Positions 1 through 7,562 of a stretch of 64,000 bases of DNA are shown here, in pieces. Source of the DNA: Alphaproteobacteria bacterium (lineage in GTDB: Bacteria; Pseudomonadota; Alphaproteobacteria; DSM-16000; Inquilinaceae). Location: the NCBI GenBank assembly GCA_028284045.1, contig JANQSN010000049.1:16275-80274 (forward strand), in the 5' to 3' direction. A model generated the notes under the pieces. The model did no database searches. It was not told the origin of the DNA and worked only from the letters and a program-made list of their open reading frames with translations. Made by a program: the position numbers and the translations under genes. How positions within the stretch are numbered: position 1 is the first letter of the stretch; each line of letters starts with the position of its first letter.

Positions 1-1421
1 TGGATCAACTGCTCGCGCTCCTCCAGCGTCGCGGCGGAGCGTTCGCGGTCCAGCGCGGCGTCGATCTCCTCGTCGACGATGCCGGTGATGCGCTTGGAGC
101 TGGAGTGGAAATGCGTGCGCAGCACCAGATCGGGCTCCGGCGAGCCGGTGGACCAGCCGCAGTCGATCATGTGGCCGGGACCGCCGCCGGGACGGTCGTA
201 GAGGCGCTCGTTCCACGCCGCGACCTCCATGACGTTCAGCGTCACGGGGAAGCCCTGCTCCTGCAACAAGGCGGTGATGATCTCACCGTACTCCTTGGTC
301 TTCGGATAGAAGCCGACCGACGTGATGTACTCCAACTCCGGCAGGCCCTCGCCGCCCGGATAGCCGGCCTCCGCGAGCAGGCGCTGGCATTCCTCCGGAT
401 CGTATTCCGGATAGTTCTCCAGATCGATGTAGCCGAACTTGATCGGCGAGATGAAGTTGGACGACGGGCTGCCGGCTTCGCCCAGGATCTCCAGGATGAT
501 GGAGCGGTCGATGGCGTGGCAGGCCGCCTTGCGCAGGAGCGGGTTGTCGAAGGGCGGCTTGGAGCAGCGGAACCACAGATACTTGTTCTCCACGGACACG
601 AGCTTGGAGAACTTGATGTTCGGCTCCTGCTCCAGGGTTTCGAGCTGCTCGGGCTCCAGCCGCTCGATGATCGAGGCCTGGCCGTTCAGCATCGACAGGA
701 TGCGCGTGGTGGCGTCGCCGACGAAGGAGAAGGTGACGCCCGACACCTTCGGCGCGCCCTGGAAGTAGTCCGGGAACGCCTCCAGGATCGTGTCGTTGCC
801 GCGCTGCTCGACGAAGCGGAACGGGCCGGTGCCGTTCAGGCGCTGGGACAGCGGGCCGTCGGGGCCGGCCTCGATGTCCTTGGCCGACATCATCGGCAGA
901 TAGGCGGCCAGGAAGATGAACAGGCTGGCGCTGTAGCCGCCCTTGGAGGTGTCGACGATGACCGTCAGGTCGTCCGGCGTCGTCACCTCGAAGCTGTCGG
1001 TCGGCCCCGGATACCATTGCGCCGGGCGGTCGGGCTGGGCGCCGTACTCGAAGGTCGCCTTGACGTCGCGGGCGGAGAAGGGCTCGCCGTCATGGAAGGT
1101 GATGCCCGACTTCAAGGTGATCTGCAGGCGCGACCCGTCGAGCAGCTCGATCGACTCCGCCAGCTCGTAGTTCATCTCGCCCGGATCCTCCGGCCGCATC
1201 GGGGCGCGGGCGAGGAAGCCCATGACATAGCCCTCGATGTTCTTCTGCGAGAGCGTCGTGTGGGCGGTCGGATCCCAGTTGCCGGTGATGTTCTCCGCCG
1301 ACAGGAAGACGATCGGCTGGCCGGCCTGGGCATAGGCCGAGTCGATGAAGAAGCGGGGGTTGATCTGCGTCAGGCCGAGGCCGGCGCCGGCGGCCCCCAG
1401 GAAACGTCTCCGGTCGATCAT
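1..1421 (-). CDS. ABC transporter substrate-binding protein, peptide/nickel type (SBP_bac_5), partial
   Basis: Periplasmic solute-binding protein of a peptide/opine-type ABC importer. The reading frame is open from the ATG at 1421 to the window edge (473 codons), so the C-terminus lies outside. The N-terminus MIDRRRFLGAAGAG is a Tat-type signal ending near an A-Y-A-Q cleavage region. The body has SBP_bac_5 hallmarks: ITFHDGEPFSARDVKATFEY, then LNGTGPFRFVE and a late FDNPLLRKAACHAIDR segment. AGGAGAG lies 5 bases before the start. It follows a HisN-like phosphatase gene on the same strand, and permease genes are expected beyond the left edge. The substrate cannot be read from sequence. The combination of this family with an IMPase-type phosphatase and a DeoR repressor recalls agrocinopine/sugar-phosphodiester systems, which is inference only. 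Confidence 0.88.
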   Translation of the reverse strand, partial: MIDRRRFLGAAGAGLGLTQINPRFFIDSAYAQAGQPIVFLSAENITGNWDPTAHTTLSQKNIEGYVMGFLARAPMRPEDPGEMNYELAESIELLDGSRLQITLKSGITFHDGEPFSARDVKATFEYGAQPDRPAQWYPGPTDSFEVTTPDDLTVIVDTSKGGYSASLFIFLAAYLPMMSAKDIEAGPDGPLSQRLNGTGPFRFVEQRGNDTILEAFPDYFQGAPKVSGVTFSFVGDATTRILSMLNGQASIIERLEPEQLETLEQEPNIKFSKLVSVENKYLWFRCSKPPFDNPLLRKAACHAIDRSIILEILGEAGSPSSNFISPIKFGYIDLENYPEYDPEECQRLLAEAGYPGGEGLPELEYITSVGFYPKTKEYGEIITALLQEQGFPVTLNVMEVAAWNERLYDRPGGGPGHMIDCGWSTGSPEPDLVLRTHFHSSSKRITGIVDEEIDAALDRERSAATLEEREQLI

Positions 1422-1483
1422 TGTCGCTCTCCTCTGCGTCTGGTCCGCCCGATGGCGGTTCTTGTTGTGGCTGGGGTTGGAAC

Positions 1484-1509
1484 GGATCGGTGGCCGCATC
1501 CACCGATCC
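1484..1509 (-). terminator. Hairpin after the HisN-like gene
   Basis: A perfect 10-bp stem (GGATCGGTGG / CCACCGATCC) with a 6-base loop starts 6 bases after the stop codon of the phosphatase gene. No T-run follows it on the minus strand. It may therefore be an intercistronic processing or stabilising hairpin rather than a full terminator, lowering read-through into the binding-protein gene. Confidence 0.4.
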
Positions 1510-1515
1510 CACGGG

Positions 1516-2304
1516 TCACGATTGCAGGACGGCCAGCACCTCCGCGTGCAGGTCGGCCGACGCGGCCGCGATCACCCTTCCGTCGGACGAGAGGTCGAGC
1601 GGCCGACCGGACCAGTCGGTCATGACGCCGTCGGCCTCCTCGATCACCGGGGCGATCGGCAGGTAGTCGTAGGGCTTCAGGCCCGCCTCCACGACGAGGT
1701 CGAGATGCCCGGCCGCGACCAGCGCATAGGCGTAGCAGTCGCCGCCGAAGCGGGTCAGCGCGGCGCGGTCGGCGAGCTTGGAGAACTGGGCAAGATCCGC
1801 GTCGGCAAAAACGCGCGGCGAGGTGGTGGCCAGCGACGCGTCGGCCAGCCGCGTCCGCCCGCTGGTCCGGCAGGGCCTGCCGTTGAACCGGGCGCCGCCG
1901 CCCTTCACCGCGGACCAGCGTTCGCCCAATGCGGGAATGTCGATGACGCCGACGACGGGATCGCCGTCGCGCACCAGCCCGATCAGCGTGCCGAAGAGCG
2001 GCGAGCCGGTGACGAAGGCGCCGGTGCCGTCGACCGGGTCGAGCACCCAGATATCCGCGGCATCGGCGCGGTCGGTGCCCATCTCCTCGCCGAAGACCCC
2101 GGCGTCCGGACAGTGTTCGGCCAGGAGGCTGCGCATCGCTTCTTCGATGCTGCGGTCGGCGATGGTGACGGGGGTGCAGTCGGCCTTGGTCTCGACATCG
2201 ATGGCGCGCCGGAAATGGGTCAGCGCGATGGCGCGGGCGACATCCGCCAGATGCTCGGCACAGGTCAGTGCGTCGTTGGCCAGACCGTGCTGCAGCGTCG
2301 CCAT
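1516..2304 (-). CDS. Inositol monophosphatase family phosphatase (histidinol-phosphatase HisN-like)
   Basis: A 262-residue Mg-dependent phosphomonoesterase. Metal-site motifs are intact: GEE at residues 72-74, WVLDPVDGTGAF with D89/D92/G93/T94, and a late LKPYDYLPIAPVIEEADG that replaces the usual WD motif, a variant seen in HisN-type members. The ATG at 2304 is chosen because an AAGGGGGG Shine-Dalgarno precedes it; the open frame runs further upstream but overlaps the divergent regulator gene and has no family similarity there. Sequence alone points to L-histidinol-phosphate phosphatase. The neighbours (DeoR repressor, ABC binding protein) instead suggest release of phosphate from an imported phosphorylated compound, so the substrate is open. 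Confidence 0.85.
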   Translation of the reverse strand: MATLQHGLANDALTCAEHLADVARAIALTHFRRAIDVETKADCTPVTIADRSIEEAMRSLLAEHCPDAGVFGEEMGTDRADAADIWVLDPVDGTGAFVTGSPLFGTLIGLVRDGDPVVGVIDIPALGERWSAVKGGGARFNGRPCRTSGRTRLADASLATTSPRVFADADLAQFSKLADRAALTRFGGDCYAYALVAAGHLDLVVEAGLKPYDYLPIAPVIEEADGVMTDWSGRPLDLSSDGRVIAAASADLHAEVLAVLQS

Positions 2305-2373
2305 GTGCGACCCCCCTTGACCCCGTCTCGAAGCGATCACAGCACAGGACACAGACGAATGCACTAAAAAACA

Positions 2374-2389
2374 CAAATCCATAAATTTG
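2374..2389. promoter_or_regulatory. AT-rich dyad in the divergent promoter region
   Basis: CAAAT-N6-ATTTG is an inverted repeat in an unusually AT-rich stretch (about 2340-2392) of the 255-bp region between the divergent phosphatase and DeoR genes. Its position suits an operator for the DeoR-type repressor or an overlapping promoter. It is short and only one copy is visible, so the call is tentative. Confidence 0.25.
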
Positions 2390-2559
2390 CACATCGCCTG
2401 GGCGGTTGTTGCCCATTCGCAGGGCGATTCCGGCCTCGACGCGCCGCTTTCCCGCTGGCGGCGATGCTTGCCGCGGGGCATCGGGGCCGCTAGGAAAGGC
2501 GCCGCATAAGGGGCGCCGGAGCCTACGGGCGGCGTCGCAATCGAGGGAGGTGTGGCGTC

Positions 2560-3294
2560 TTGTGGCATCAGGACAGGCGCTCGCGCATCATGGCGCTCTT
2601 GCGCAACGGCGCCCAAGTCAGCACGGCGACCATCGCCGAGACGCTGGGGGTGTCCCGTGAGACGGTGCGGCGGGACTTCCTGACGCTGGAGGCGGAAGGC
2701 GTCCTGAAGCGGGTGCATGGCGGCGTCGTCTCCTGCGAGGTGCCGTCCGAGGCGCCGTTCGAGCGCCGCCGCCGGCTGCATTGGCGCGAGAAGCTCGCCA
2801 TCGGCCGGACGGCGGCCCGGCTGATCGAGCCCGGCATGATCGTCTTCGTCGATGCCGGGACGACGACCTTGGCCTTCGCGGAGGCGCTGGACGCCATCGC
2901 CGATCTGCGCGTGGTCACCAACGCCGTCGGCGTGGCGGAGCGCCTGCGCGGCCGGGCGCTGTTGCTGGGCGGCGAAATCAACACCGACGTGCCGGCGACC
3001 TTCGGCGAGCTGACGCTGGCGAACATCGAGCGGTTCATGGCCGATATGGCCTTCATCTCGCCGGTGGCGGTCCACCCGGTCGCCGGGGCGATGAACTACG
3101 CGCTGAACGAGGCGGAGGTGGCGCGGGCGATGATCCGCCGGTCGCGCAAGACCGTGGTGCTGGCCGATCACTCCAAGCTCGGCCAGACCAGCCGGGTCAG
3201 CGTCTGCGAGGTCAGCGAGATCGACACGCTGGTCTGCGACCGCCCGGCCGATTTCCGCGAGATGGGCGAGGTGGTGGTCGCCGGCGCGGCTTGA
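2560..3294 (+). CDS. DeoR/GlpR family transcriptional repressor
   Basis: A 244-residue sugar-phosphate-responsive regulator. The N-terminal winged helix-turn-helix carries the family signature VSTATIAETLGVSRETVRRD (about residues 21-40) and a KRVHGG wing. The C-terminal DeoRC ligand domain has DAGTTT near residue 103 and VLADHSKLG near 208. The start is a TTG at 2560 with GAGGGAGG 9 bases upstream; MWH-x-x-R-x-x-R-I is a usual DeoR opening. Divergent from the phosphatase/ABC gene pair, it probably represses that operon, with a sugar phosphate as inducer. The inducer is not deducible. Confidence 0.88.
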   Translation: MWHQDRRSRIMALLRNGAQVSTATIAETLGVSRETVRRDFLTLEAEGVLKRVHGGVVSCEVPSEAPFERRRRLHWREKLAIGRTAARLIEPGMIVFVDAGTTTLAFAEALDAIADLRVVTNAVGVAERLRGRALLLGGEINTDVPATFGELTLANIERFMADMAFISPVAVHPVAGAMNYALNEAEVARAMIRRSRKTVVLADHSKLGQTSRVSVCEVSEIDTLVCDRPADFREMGEVVVAGAA

Positions 3295-3395
3295 TGCCCA
3301 TCTCGTGGGCGCTTGCGTCCGCCATCGCCTAATCGCTGGTCAGGCATCGCCCCTCCCGGCCGCCGAGATGTCGGTATCTGCCGTCGCCTGCCGAC

Positions 3396-3410
3396 CGGCA
3401 CGGGATTTGC
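3396..3410 (+). promoter_or_regulatory. Candidate sigma-54 (-24/-12) promoter of the guanidine operon
   Basis: CGGCACG-GGAT-TTGC matches the RpoN consensus TGGCACG-N4-TTGC with one mismatch (first T is C). The invariant GG (3397-3398) and GC (3409-3410) are exactly 10 bases apart. A start about 12 bases after the GC would place transcription near 3422, immediately before the guanidine-I aptamer. This implies NtrC-type nitrogen control layered on the riboswitch. Confidence 0.6.
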
Positions 3411-3429
3411 GGGGACGATGCCCATAATG

Positions 3430-3532
3430 CGCCTAGGGTTCCGGTCGCCAATGGCGATGCCTGGTCCGAGAGGGGCACTCCCGGCCGGTGACCACCGGCC
3501 GGAGCCACGGCGGGACAAAAACCCGGGAGACT
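3430..3532 (+). promoter_or_regulatory. Guanidine-I riboswitch (ykkC-yxkD class)
   Basis: The conserved segments of the guanidine-I aptamer appear in order: CCTAGGGTTCCGG (3432-3444), CTGGTCCGAGAGG (3461-3473), a variable GC-rich hairpin CCGGCCGGTG-ACCACCGGCCGG, and ACGGCGGGACAAAAACCCGGGAGA-type core (ACGG at 3507-3510, GGGAC from 3512, CCCGGGAGA at 3522-3530). Free guanidinium binds this RNA and turns on genes for guanidine export or breakdown. Here it precedes an ABC importer and guanidine hydrolase, a genetic context well matched to the ligand. Confidence 0.93.
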
Positions 3533-3545
3533 CGATCGGCGACGT

Positions 3546-3573
3546 CGCGTCCGCGCCTTAGCGCGGGGACGCG
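3546..3573 (+). terminator. GC-rich hairpin in the riboswitch leader, probable expression platform
   Basis: CGCGTCC (3546-3552) pairs with GGACGCG (3567-3573), with an inner GCGC/GCGC helix. It lies 14 bases after the aptamer and 74 bases before the first start codon. No U-tract follows, so intrinsic termination in the strict sense is not shown; Rho-dependent or translational control remains possible. Confidence 0.35.
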
Positions 3574-3646
3574 GGCTGTCGCTCCGCCGAGCCTCCGACC
3601 TTCGGGCTGCGCCGATCGGGTCCTCCAGACCGACAGGAGAGGCGCG

Positions 3647-4723
3647 ATGCCCGTCCGCATCCCCGTTGCCAAGTTCTTGAGCATGGCCGCTCTGGCCGCC
3701 GTGCTGGCGTTGGCCGGCACGGTCCAGGCCCAAGCGCAGGAGCGCACAAGCTTCCGGATCGCCTGGTCCATCTATGTCGGCTGGATGCCGTGGGGCTATG
3801 CCGCCGATGCCGGGATCGTCGACCGCTGGGCCGACCGCTACGGCATCGACATCGAGGTCGTGCAGATCAACGACTATATCGAGAGCATCAACCAATACAC
3901 CGCCGGCGCCTTCGACGGCTGCGTCATGACCAATATGGACGCGCTGACCATCCCGGCGGTCGGCGGCGTCGACAGCACGGCCTTGATCGTCGGCGACTTC
4001 TCCAACGGCAATGACGGCATCGTGTCGAAGACCGCGGCGACGCTGGAGGCGCTGGCGGGCACCACGATCAATCTGGTGGAGCTGTCGGTCTCGCACTACC
4101 TGCTGGCCCGGGCGCTCGACAGCGTCGGGCTGGTGGAGCGCGACGTGACGGTGGTCAACACGTCGGATGCCGACATGGTCTCGGTGTTCACCTCCACCGA
4201 CGACGTCACGACCGTGGTCACCTGGAACCCGCTGTTGAGCGAGGTCGCGGCCTTCCCCGACGCCACGCCGCTGTTCGATTCCAGCCAGATCCCCGGCGAG
4301 ATCATCGACATGATGGTGGTGAACTCCGAGGTGCTGGAGGCCAACCCCGATTTCGGCCGCGCGTTGGTTGGGGCCTGGTACGAGACCATGGCGCTGATGT
4401 CCGCCGGGGACGAGGCGGCGCTGGCCGCGCTGACGGAGATGGCCGTCGCGTCGGGCACGGATCTGGCGGGCTACCGGGCGCAGCTCGCCAGCACCCAGAT
4501 GTTCTATCAGGCGGCCGATGCCGTCGACTTCACCCTCAGCCCCGATCTGATCGAGACCATGGACCTCGTCCGTCAGTTCTCCGCCGACCATGGGTTGATG
4601 GGCGGTGGCGTCGACAGTGTCGGCATCGCCTTTCCCGACGGCAGCGTGCTGGGCGATCCGGAGAATGTGACCCTGCGGTTCACGGAAGCGTTCATGCAGT
4701 TGGCGGCGGACGACGCGCTCTGA
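3647..4723 (+). CDS. ABC transporter substrate-binding protein for guanidine (urea-carboxylase-region type)
   Basis: A 358-residue periplasmic binding protein of the NitT/TauT-like family found beside urea/guanidine carboxylase genes (TIGR03427-type). The signal peptide runs to about residue 29 (LALAGTVQAQAQ). The family signature WSIYVGWMPWGYAADAGIV follows at once, then NDYIESINQYTAGAFDGC and NMDALTIPAVGGVDSTALIVGDFSNG. The ATG at 3647 has AGGAGAGG upstream; longer in-frame starts would run through the riboswitch leader. It is the first gene after the guanidine-I riboswitch and heads the importer operon, so guanidinium is the likely ligand. Confidence 0.92.
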   Translation: MPVRIPVAKFLSMAALAAVLALAGTVQAQAQERTSFRIAWSIYVGWMPWGYAADAGIVDRWADRYGIDIEVVQINDYIESINQYTAGAFDGCVMTNMDALTIPAVGGVDSTALIVGDFSNGNDGIVSKTAATLEALAGTTINLVELSVSHYLLARALDSVGLVERDVTVVNTSDADMVSVFTSTDDVTTVVTWNPLLSEVAAFPDATPLFDSSQIPGEIIDMMVVNSEVLEANPDFGRALVGAWYETMALMSAGDEAALAALTEMAVASGTDLAGYRAQLASTQMFYQAADAVDFTLSPDLIETMDLVRQFSADHGLMGGGVDSVGIAFPDGSVLGDPENVTLRFTEAFMQLAADDAL

Positions 4724-4760
4724 TCGCCGATCGGGGTCGGGCGAGCGGCGGCCATCGGCG

Positions 4761-5573
4761 ATGAGACGCCTGGTCAACCGGCGGCCCGGGGCGGCGGGAT
4801 CCTTCTATCTCGCCGCCCTGCCGTTCGTCCTGCTGGTCGCCGCCTACCTGATGGGGTCGGCCGCCCGGTTGGCGGAGAACCCGAACGACAAGCTGCTGCC
4901 GGCGCCCGCGACCCTGGCCGCGGCCATCGAGCAGGTGGCGGCGACCGAGGATGTGCGCACCGGCGATATCATCTTGTGGACGGATACGGCCGCCAGCCTG
5001 CAGCGCCTCGGCCTTGGGCTGGCGACGGCGACGCTGATCGGCCTGGTCTTCGGCATCGCCATCGGCCTGATCCCCTATATCCGGGCAACGCTGGCGCCGT
5101 TCGTCGCCGTCCTGTCGATGGTGCCACCGCTGGCGGTGCTGCCGATCCTGTTCATCGTCTTCGGCCTGGGCGAATTGTCGAAGGTGGTGCTGGTGGTCGT
5201 CGGCGTCGCGCCGTTCCTGGTGCGCGACGTCGCCTTCCGCGTGGCGGAACTGCCGGGCGAACTGCTGATCAAGGCGCAGACCCTGGGCGCCAACACGGCC
5301 CAGATCGTGCTGCGGGTGGTGCTGCCGCAGGTCATGCCGCGGCTGATCGGGGCGCTGCGGCTGTCGCTCGGGCCGGCCTGGCTGTTCCTGATCGCCGCGG
5401 AGGCGATCGCGTCGACCGACGGGCTCGGCTACCGCATCTTCCTGGTGCGGCGGTATCTGGCGATGGATGTGATCCTGCCCTACGTCGCCTGGATCACCTT
5501 CTTGGCCTTCCTGCTGGATCTCGCGTTGGCGCGGCTGTCGCGCCGGCTGTATGCCTGGGCGCAACCCTCATGA
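4761..5573 (+). CDS. ABC transporter permease (NitT/TauT type) of the guanidine importer
   Basis: A 270-residue integral membrane protein with about six hydrophobic helices and the BPD_transp_1 coupling segment: VRDVAFRVAELPGELLIKAQTLGANTAQIVLRVVLPQVMPRLIGALRLSLG (near residues 155-205), containing the EAA-type loop that docks the ATPase. It starts 37 bases after the binding-protein gene and overlaps the ATPase gene by ATGA, as expected for equimolar translation. Family members next to guanidine carboxylase or hydrolase genes share this layout. Confidence 0.9.
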   Translation: MRRLVNRRPGAAGSFYLAALPFVLLVAAYLMGSAARLAENPNDKLLPAPATLAAAIEQVAATEDVRTGDIILWTDTAASLQRLGLGLATATLIGLVFGIAIGLIPYIRATLAPFVAVLSMVPPLAVLPILFIVFGLGELSKVVLVVVGVAPFLVRDVAFRVAELPGELLIKAQTLGANTAQIVLRVVLPQVMPRLIGALRLSLGPAWLFLIAAEAIASTDGLGYRIFLVRRYLAMDVILPYVAWITFLAFLLDLALARLSRRLYAWAQPS

Positions 5574-6355
5574 CCGCGCTGTCGGTGCGCGGCTTGTGGA
5601 AGAGCTACGGCGGTCGCTCCGTCTTGGAGCGCATCGATCTGGACGTGGCGAGCGGGGAGTTCTGCACGCTCGTCGGCGCCAGCGGCTGCGGCAAGACCAC
5701 CTTCCTGCGCATCCTGCTGAGCCAGGAGCGGCCGACCCGCGGCACCGTCCTGTTGGACGAGCGGCCCCTGCCGCCGGAGCCGGAGCCCGGGCGCGGCGTC
5801 GTCTTCCAGCGCTACTCCGTCTTCCCGCACCTCACCGTCCTGCAGAACGTCCTGTTGGGGCCGGAGTTGCAGGGGTCACGCTGGCTCGGGCGGCTGTTCG
5901 GCAGCGCGCGCCGGCGTGCGGTGGAGGACGCGGAAGGTTGGCTGGCCGCCGTCGGCCTGGCGGGGTCCCGCGATGCCTATCCGGCGGCGCTCTCCGGCGG
6001 CATGCAGCAACGCCTGGCCATCGCCCAAGCGCTGATCCTGCAACCAAGAGTGCTGCTGCTGGACGAGCCCTTCGGCGCGCTTGATCCCGGCATCCGGGCC
6101 GACATGCATGTCCTGATCCGGGACCTGTGGAAGCGCACCGGCATGACCGTCTTCATGGTGACCCACGATATCAAGGAGGCGTTCGGGCTCGGCACCCGGG
6201 TCCTGGCCTTCGACCGGGTGCGCCACGACCCGCAGGCGCCCGAGGCCTATGGCGCCACCATCACCTACGACTTGCCCGGCCGGGCGGACGGGGCGGAGGA
6301 GGGGTCGCTGACCCCCGTGCACGATCCGATCCCCCTGCCTCTGGCCAAGACCTGA
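5570..6355 (+). CDS. ABC transporter ATP-binding protein of the guanidine importer
   Basis: A 261-residue nucleotide-binding subunit. Walker A is GASGCGKTT (about residues 37-45), the Q-loop sits in VVFQRYSVFPHLTVLQNV, the signature is LSGGMQQRLAIAQALI, Walker B is VLLLDEPFGALD, and the H-loop is MVTHDIKEAF. The start overlaps the permease stop (ATGA), so the 5'-extended open frame is not used. Energises the binding-protein-dependent import encoded by the two preceding genes. Confidence 0.92.
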   Translation: MTALSVRGLWKSYGGRSVLERIDLDVASGEFCTLVGASGCGKTTFLRILLSQERPTRGTVLLDERPLPPEPEPGRGVVFQRYSVFPHLTVLQNVLLGPELQGSRWLGRLFGSARRRAVEDAEGWLAAVGLAGSRDAYPAALSGGMQQRLAIAQALILQPRVLLLDEPFGALDPGIRADMHVLIRDLWKRTGMTVFMVTHDIKEAFGLGTRVLAFDRVRHDPQAPEAYGATITYDLPGRADGAEEGSLTPVHDPIPLPLAKT

Positions 6356-6384
6356 ACGCCAGACTTGAACGAAGGACCCCGATC

Positions 6385-7557
6385 ATGCGGATGATCTCAC
6401 CGCCCAGCGAACGCCGGCATCATCACCCGGATTTCGACCGCAAGGGCTTGCGTGGCTGGCGGGCCGCCCACAAGGAGGCGGAGATCCCCGAGACCGCCTG
6501 GCAGCGTGAGCGGGACTGGGCGCTGAAGGTCGGGCTGCCGGGGGCCGACAGCCTGACCGACCGCACCATCCCGACCTTCTCGCGGGGCGAGCTGCCGCAC
6601 TATGCCGGCATCAACACCTTCCTGAAGGCGCCCTATATCGAAGACGTGCGCGATGTCGGGCGGTTCGATGCCGCGGTGATCGGCGTGCCCTTCGACGGGG
6701 GTACGACGTATCGCCCGGGCACGCGCTTCGGCCCCCAGGGCATCCGCAAGATCTCCGCACTCTACACGCCCTACAATTACGAGCTTGGGGTGGACCTGCG
6801 CGAGCAGATGACGCTGTGCGATGTCGGCGACGTCTTCACCATCCCGGCCAACATCGAAAAGACCTTCGACCAGATCAGCCGGGCCGTCGCGCATGTGTTC
6901 TCGTCGGGCGCGCTGCCGATCATCCTGGGTGGCGACCACTCCATCGGCTTCCCGTGCGTGCGCGGCATCGCGCAATGCACGTCCAAGCGCATCGGCATCG
7001 TGCATTTCGACCGCCACGCCGACATCCAGGAGAAGGACCTCGACGAGCGCATGCACACGACCCCGTGGTTCCACGCCACCGACCTACCCAACGTGCCGGC
7101 GGTCAACCTGGTGCAGGTCGGCATCGGCGGCTGGCAGGTGCCGCGCGAGGCGGTGAAGGTGGCGCGTGAGCGCGACACCACCATCCTGACCATGCGCGAC
7201 GTGGAGGAGCTGGGCCTCGACAAGACGGCGGAGATCGCGTTGGACATCGCCTGGAAGGATGCCGACGCGGTCTATATCAGCTTCGACATCGACAGCGTCG
7301 ATTGCGGGTTCGTGCCGGGCACCGGCTGGCCGGAACCGGGCGGCTTCCTGCCGCGCGAGGCCCTGGCGCTGGTCGGCCGCGTGGCGGCGGAGGGGATCTG
7401 CGGCCTTGAGGTGGTGGAGGTCTCGCCGCCCTACGACACCTCGGACATCACCGCATTGCTGGCGACGCGTGTGATCGTCGACGTGCTGGGCTCGATGGTC
7501 GCCCATGGCCGCATGGGCCAGCACAAGCCGATCATCGACCGGCCGGTGGCGTTTTGA
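6385..7557 (+). CDS. gdmH: Guanidine hydrolase GdmH (ureohydrolase family)
   Basis: Hydrolyses guanidinium to urea and ammonia. The 390-residue protein has the ureohydrolase dimetal ligands: GGDH (H185), FDRHAD (D209, H211, D213) and SFDID (D301, D303). It also carries features of the nickel-dependent GdmH branch rather than true agmatinases: a ~90-residue N-terminal extension, DERMHTTPWFHATDLPN (219-235), VQVGIGGWQVPRE and PGTGWPEPGG. The DRH in place of the agmatinase DAH is also branch-like. Length equals that I recall for Synechocystis Sll1077. GAAGGA precedes the ATG by 8 bases. The guanidine riboswitch and importer upstream support the function; the older annotation would be agmatinase. 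Confidence 0.92.
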   Translation: MRMISPPSERRHHHPDFDRKGLRGWRAAHKEAEIPETAWQRERDWALKVGLPGADSLTDRTIPTFSRGELPHYAGINTFLKAPYIEDVRDVGRFDAAVIGVPFDGGTTYRPGTRFGPQGIRKISALYTPYNYELGVDLREQMTLCDVGDVFTIPANIEKTFDQISRAVAHVFSSGALPIILGGDHSIGFPCVRGIAQCTSKRIGIVHFDRHADIQEKDLDERMHTTPWFHATDLPNVPAVNLVQVGIGGWQVPREAVKVARERDTTILTMRDVEELGLDKTAEIALDIAWKDADAVYISFDIDSVDCGFVPGTGWPEPGGFLPREALALVGRVAAEGICGLEVVEVSPPYDTSDITALLATRVIVDVLGSMVAHGRMGQHKPIIDRPVAF

Positions 7558-7562
7558 GCCTG

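Noticed and set aside
105..1625. Long plus-strand open frames over the first 1.6 kb (506 and 340 codons)
   Set aside because: They are antisense to the SBP_bac_5 and phosphatase genes, rich in R/G/A with no domain pattern; typical high-GC shadows.
2305..3171. N-terminal extension of the HisN-like frame across the DeoR gene
   Set aside because: The extra ~290 codons are antisense to an intact DeoR gene, and a strong Shine-Dalgarno marks the start at 2304.
6385..7557. Agmatinase or guanidinobutyrase as the product
   Set aside because: The riboswitch context, DRH motif, long N-terminus and WFHATDLPN/GWQVPRE stretches fit GdmH better.
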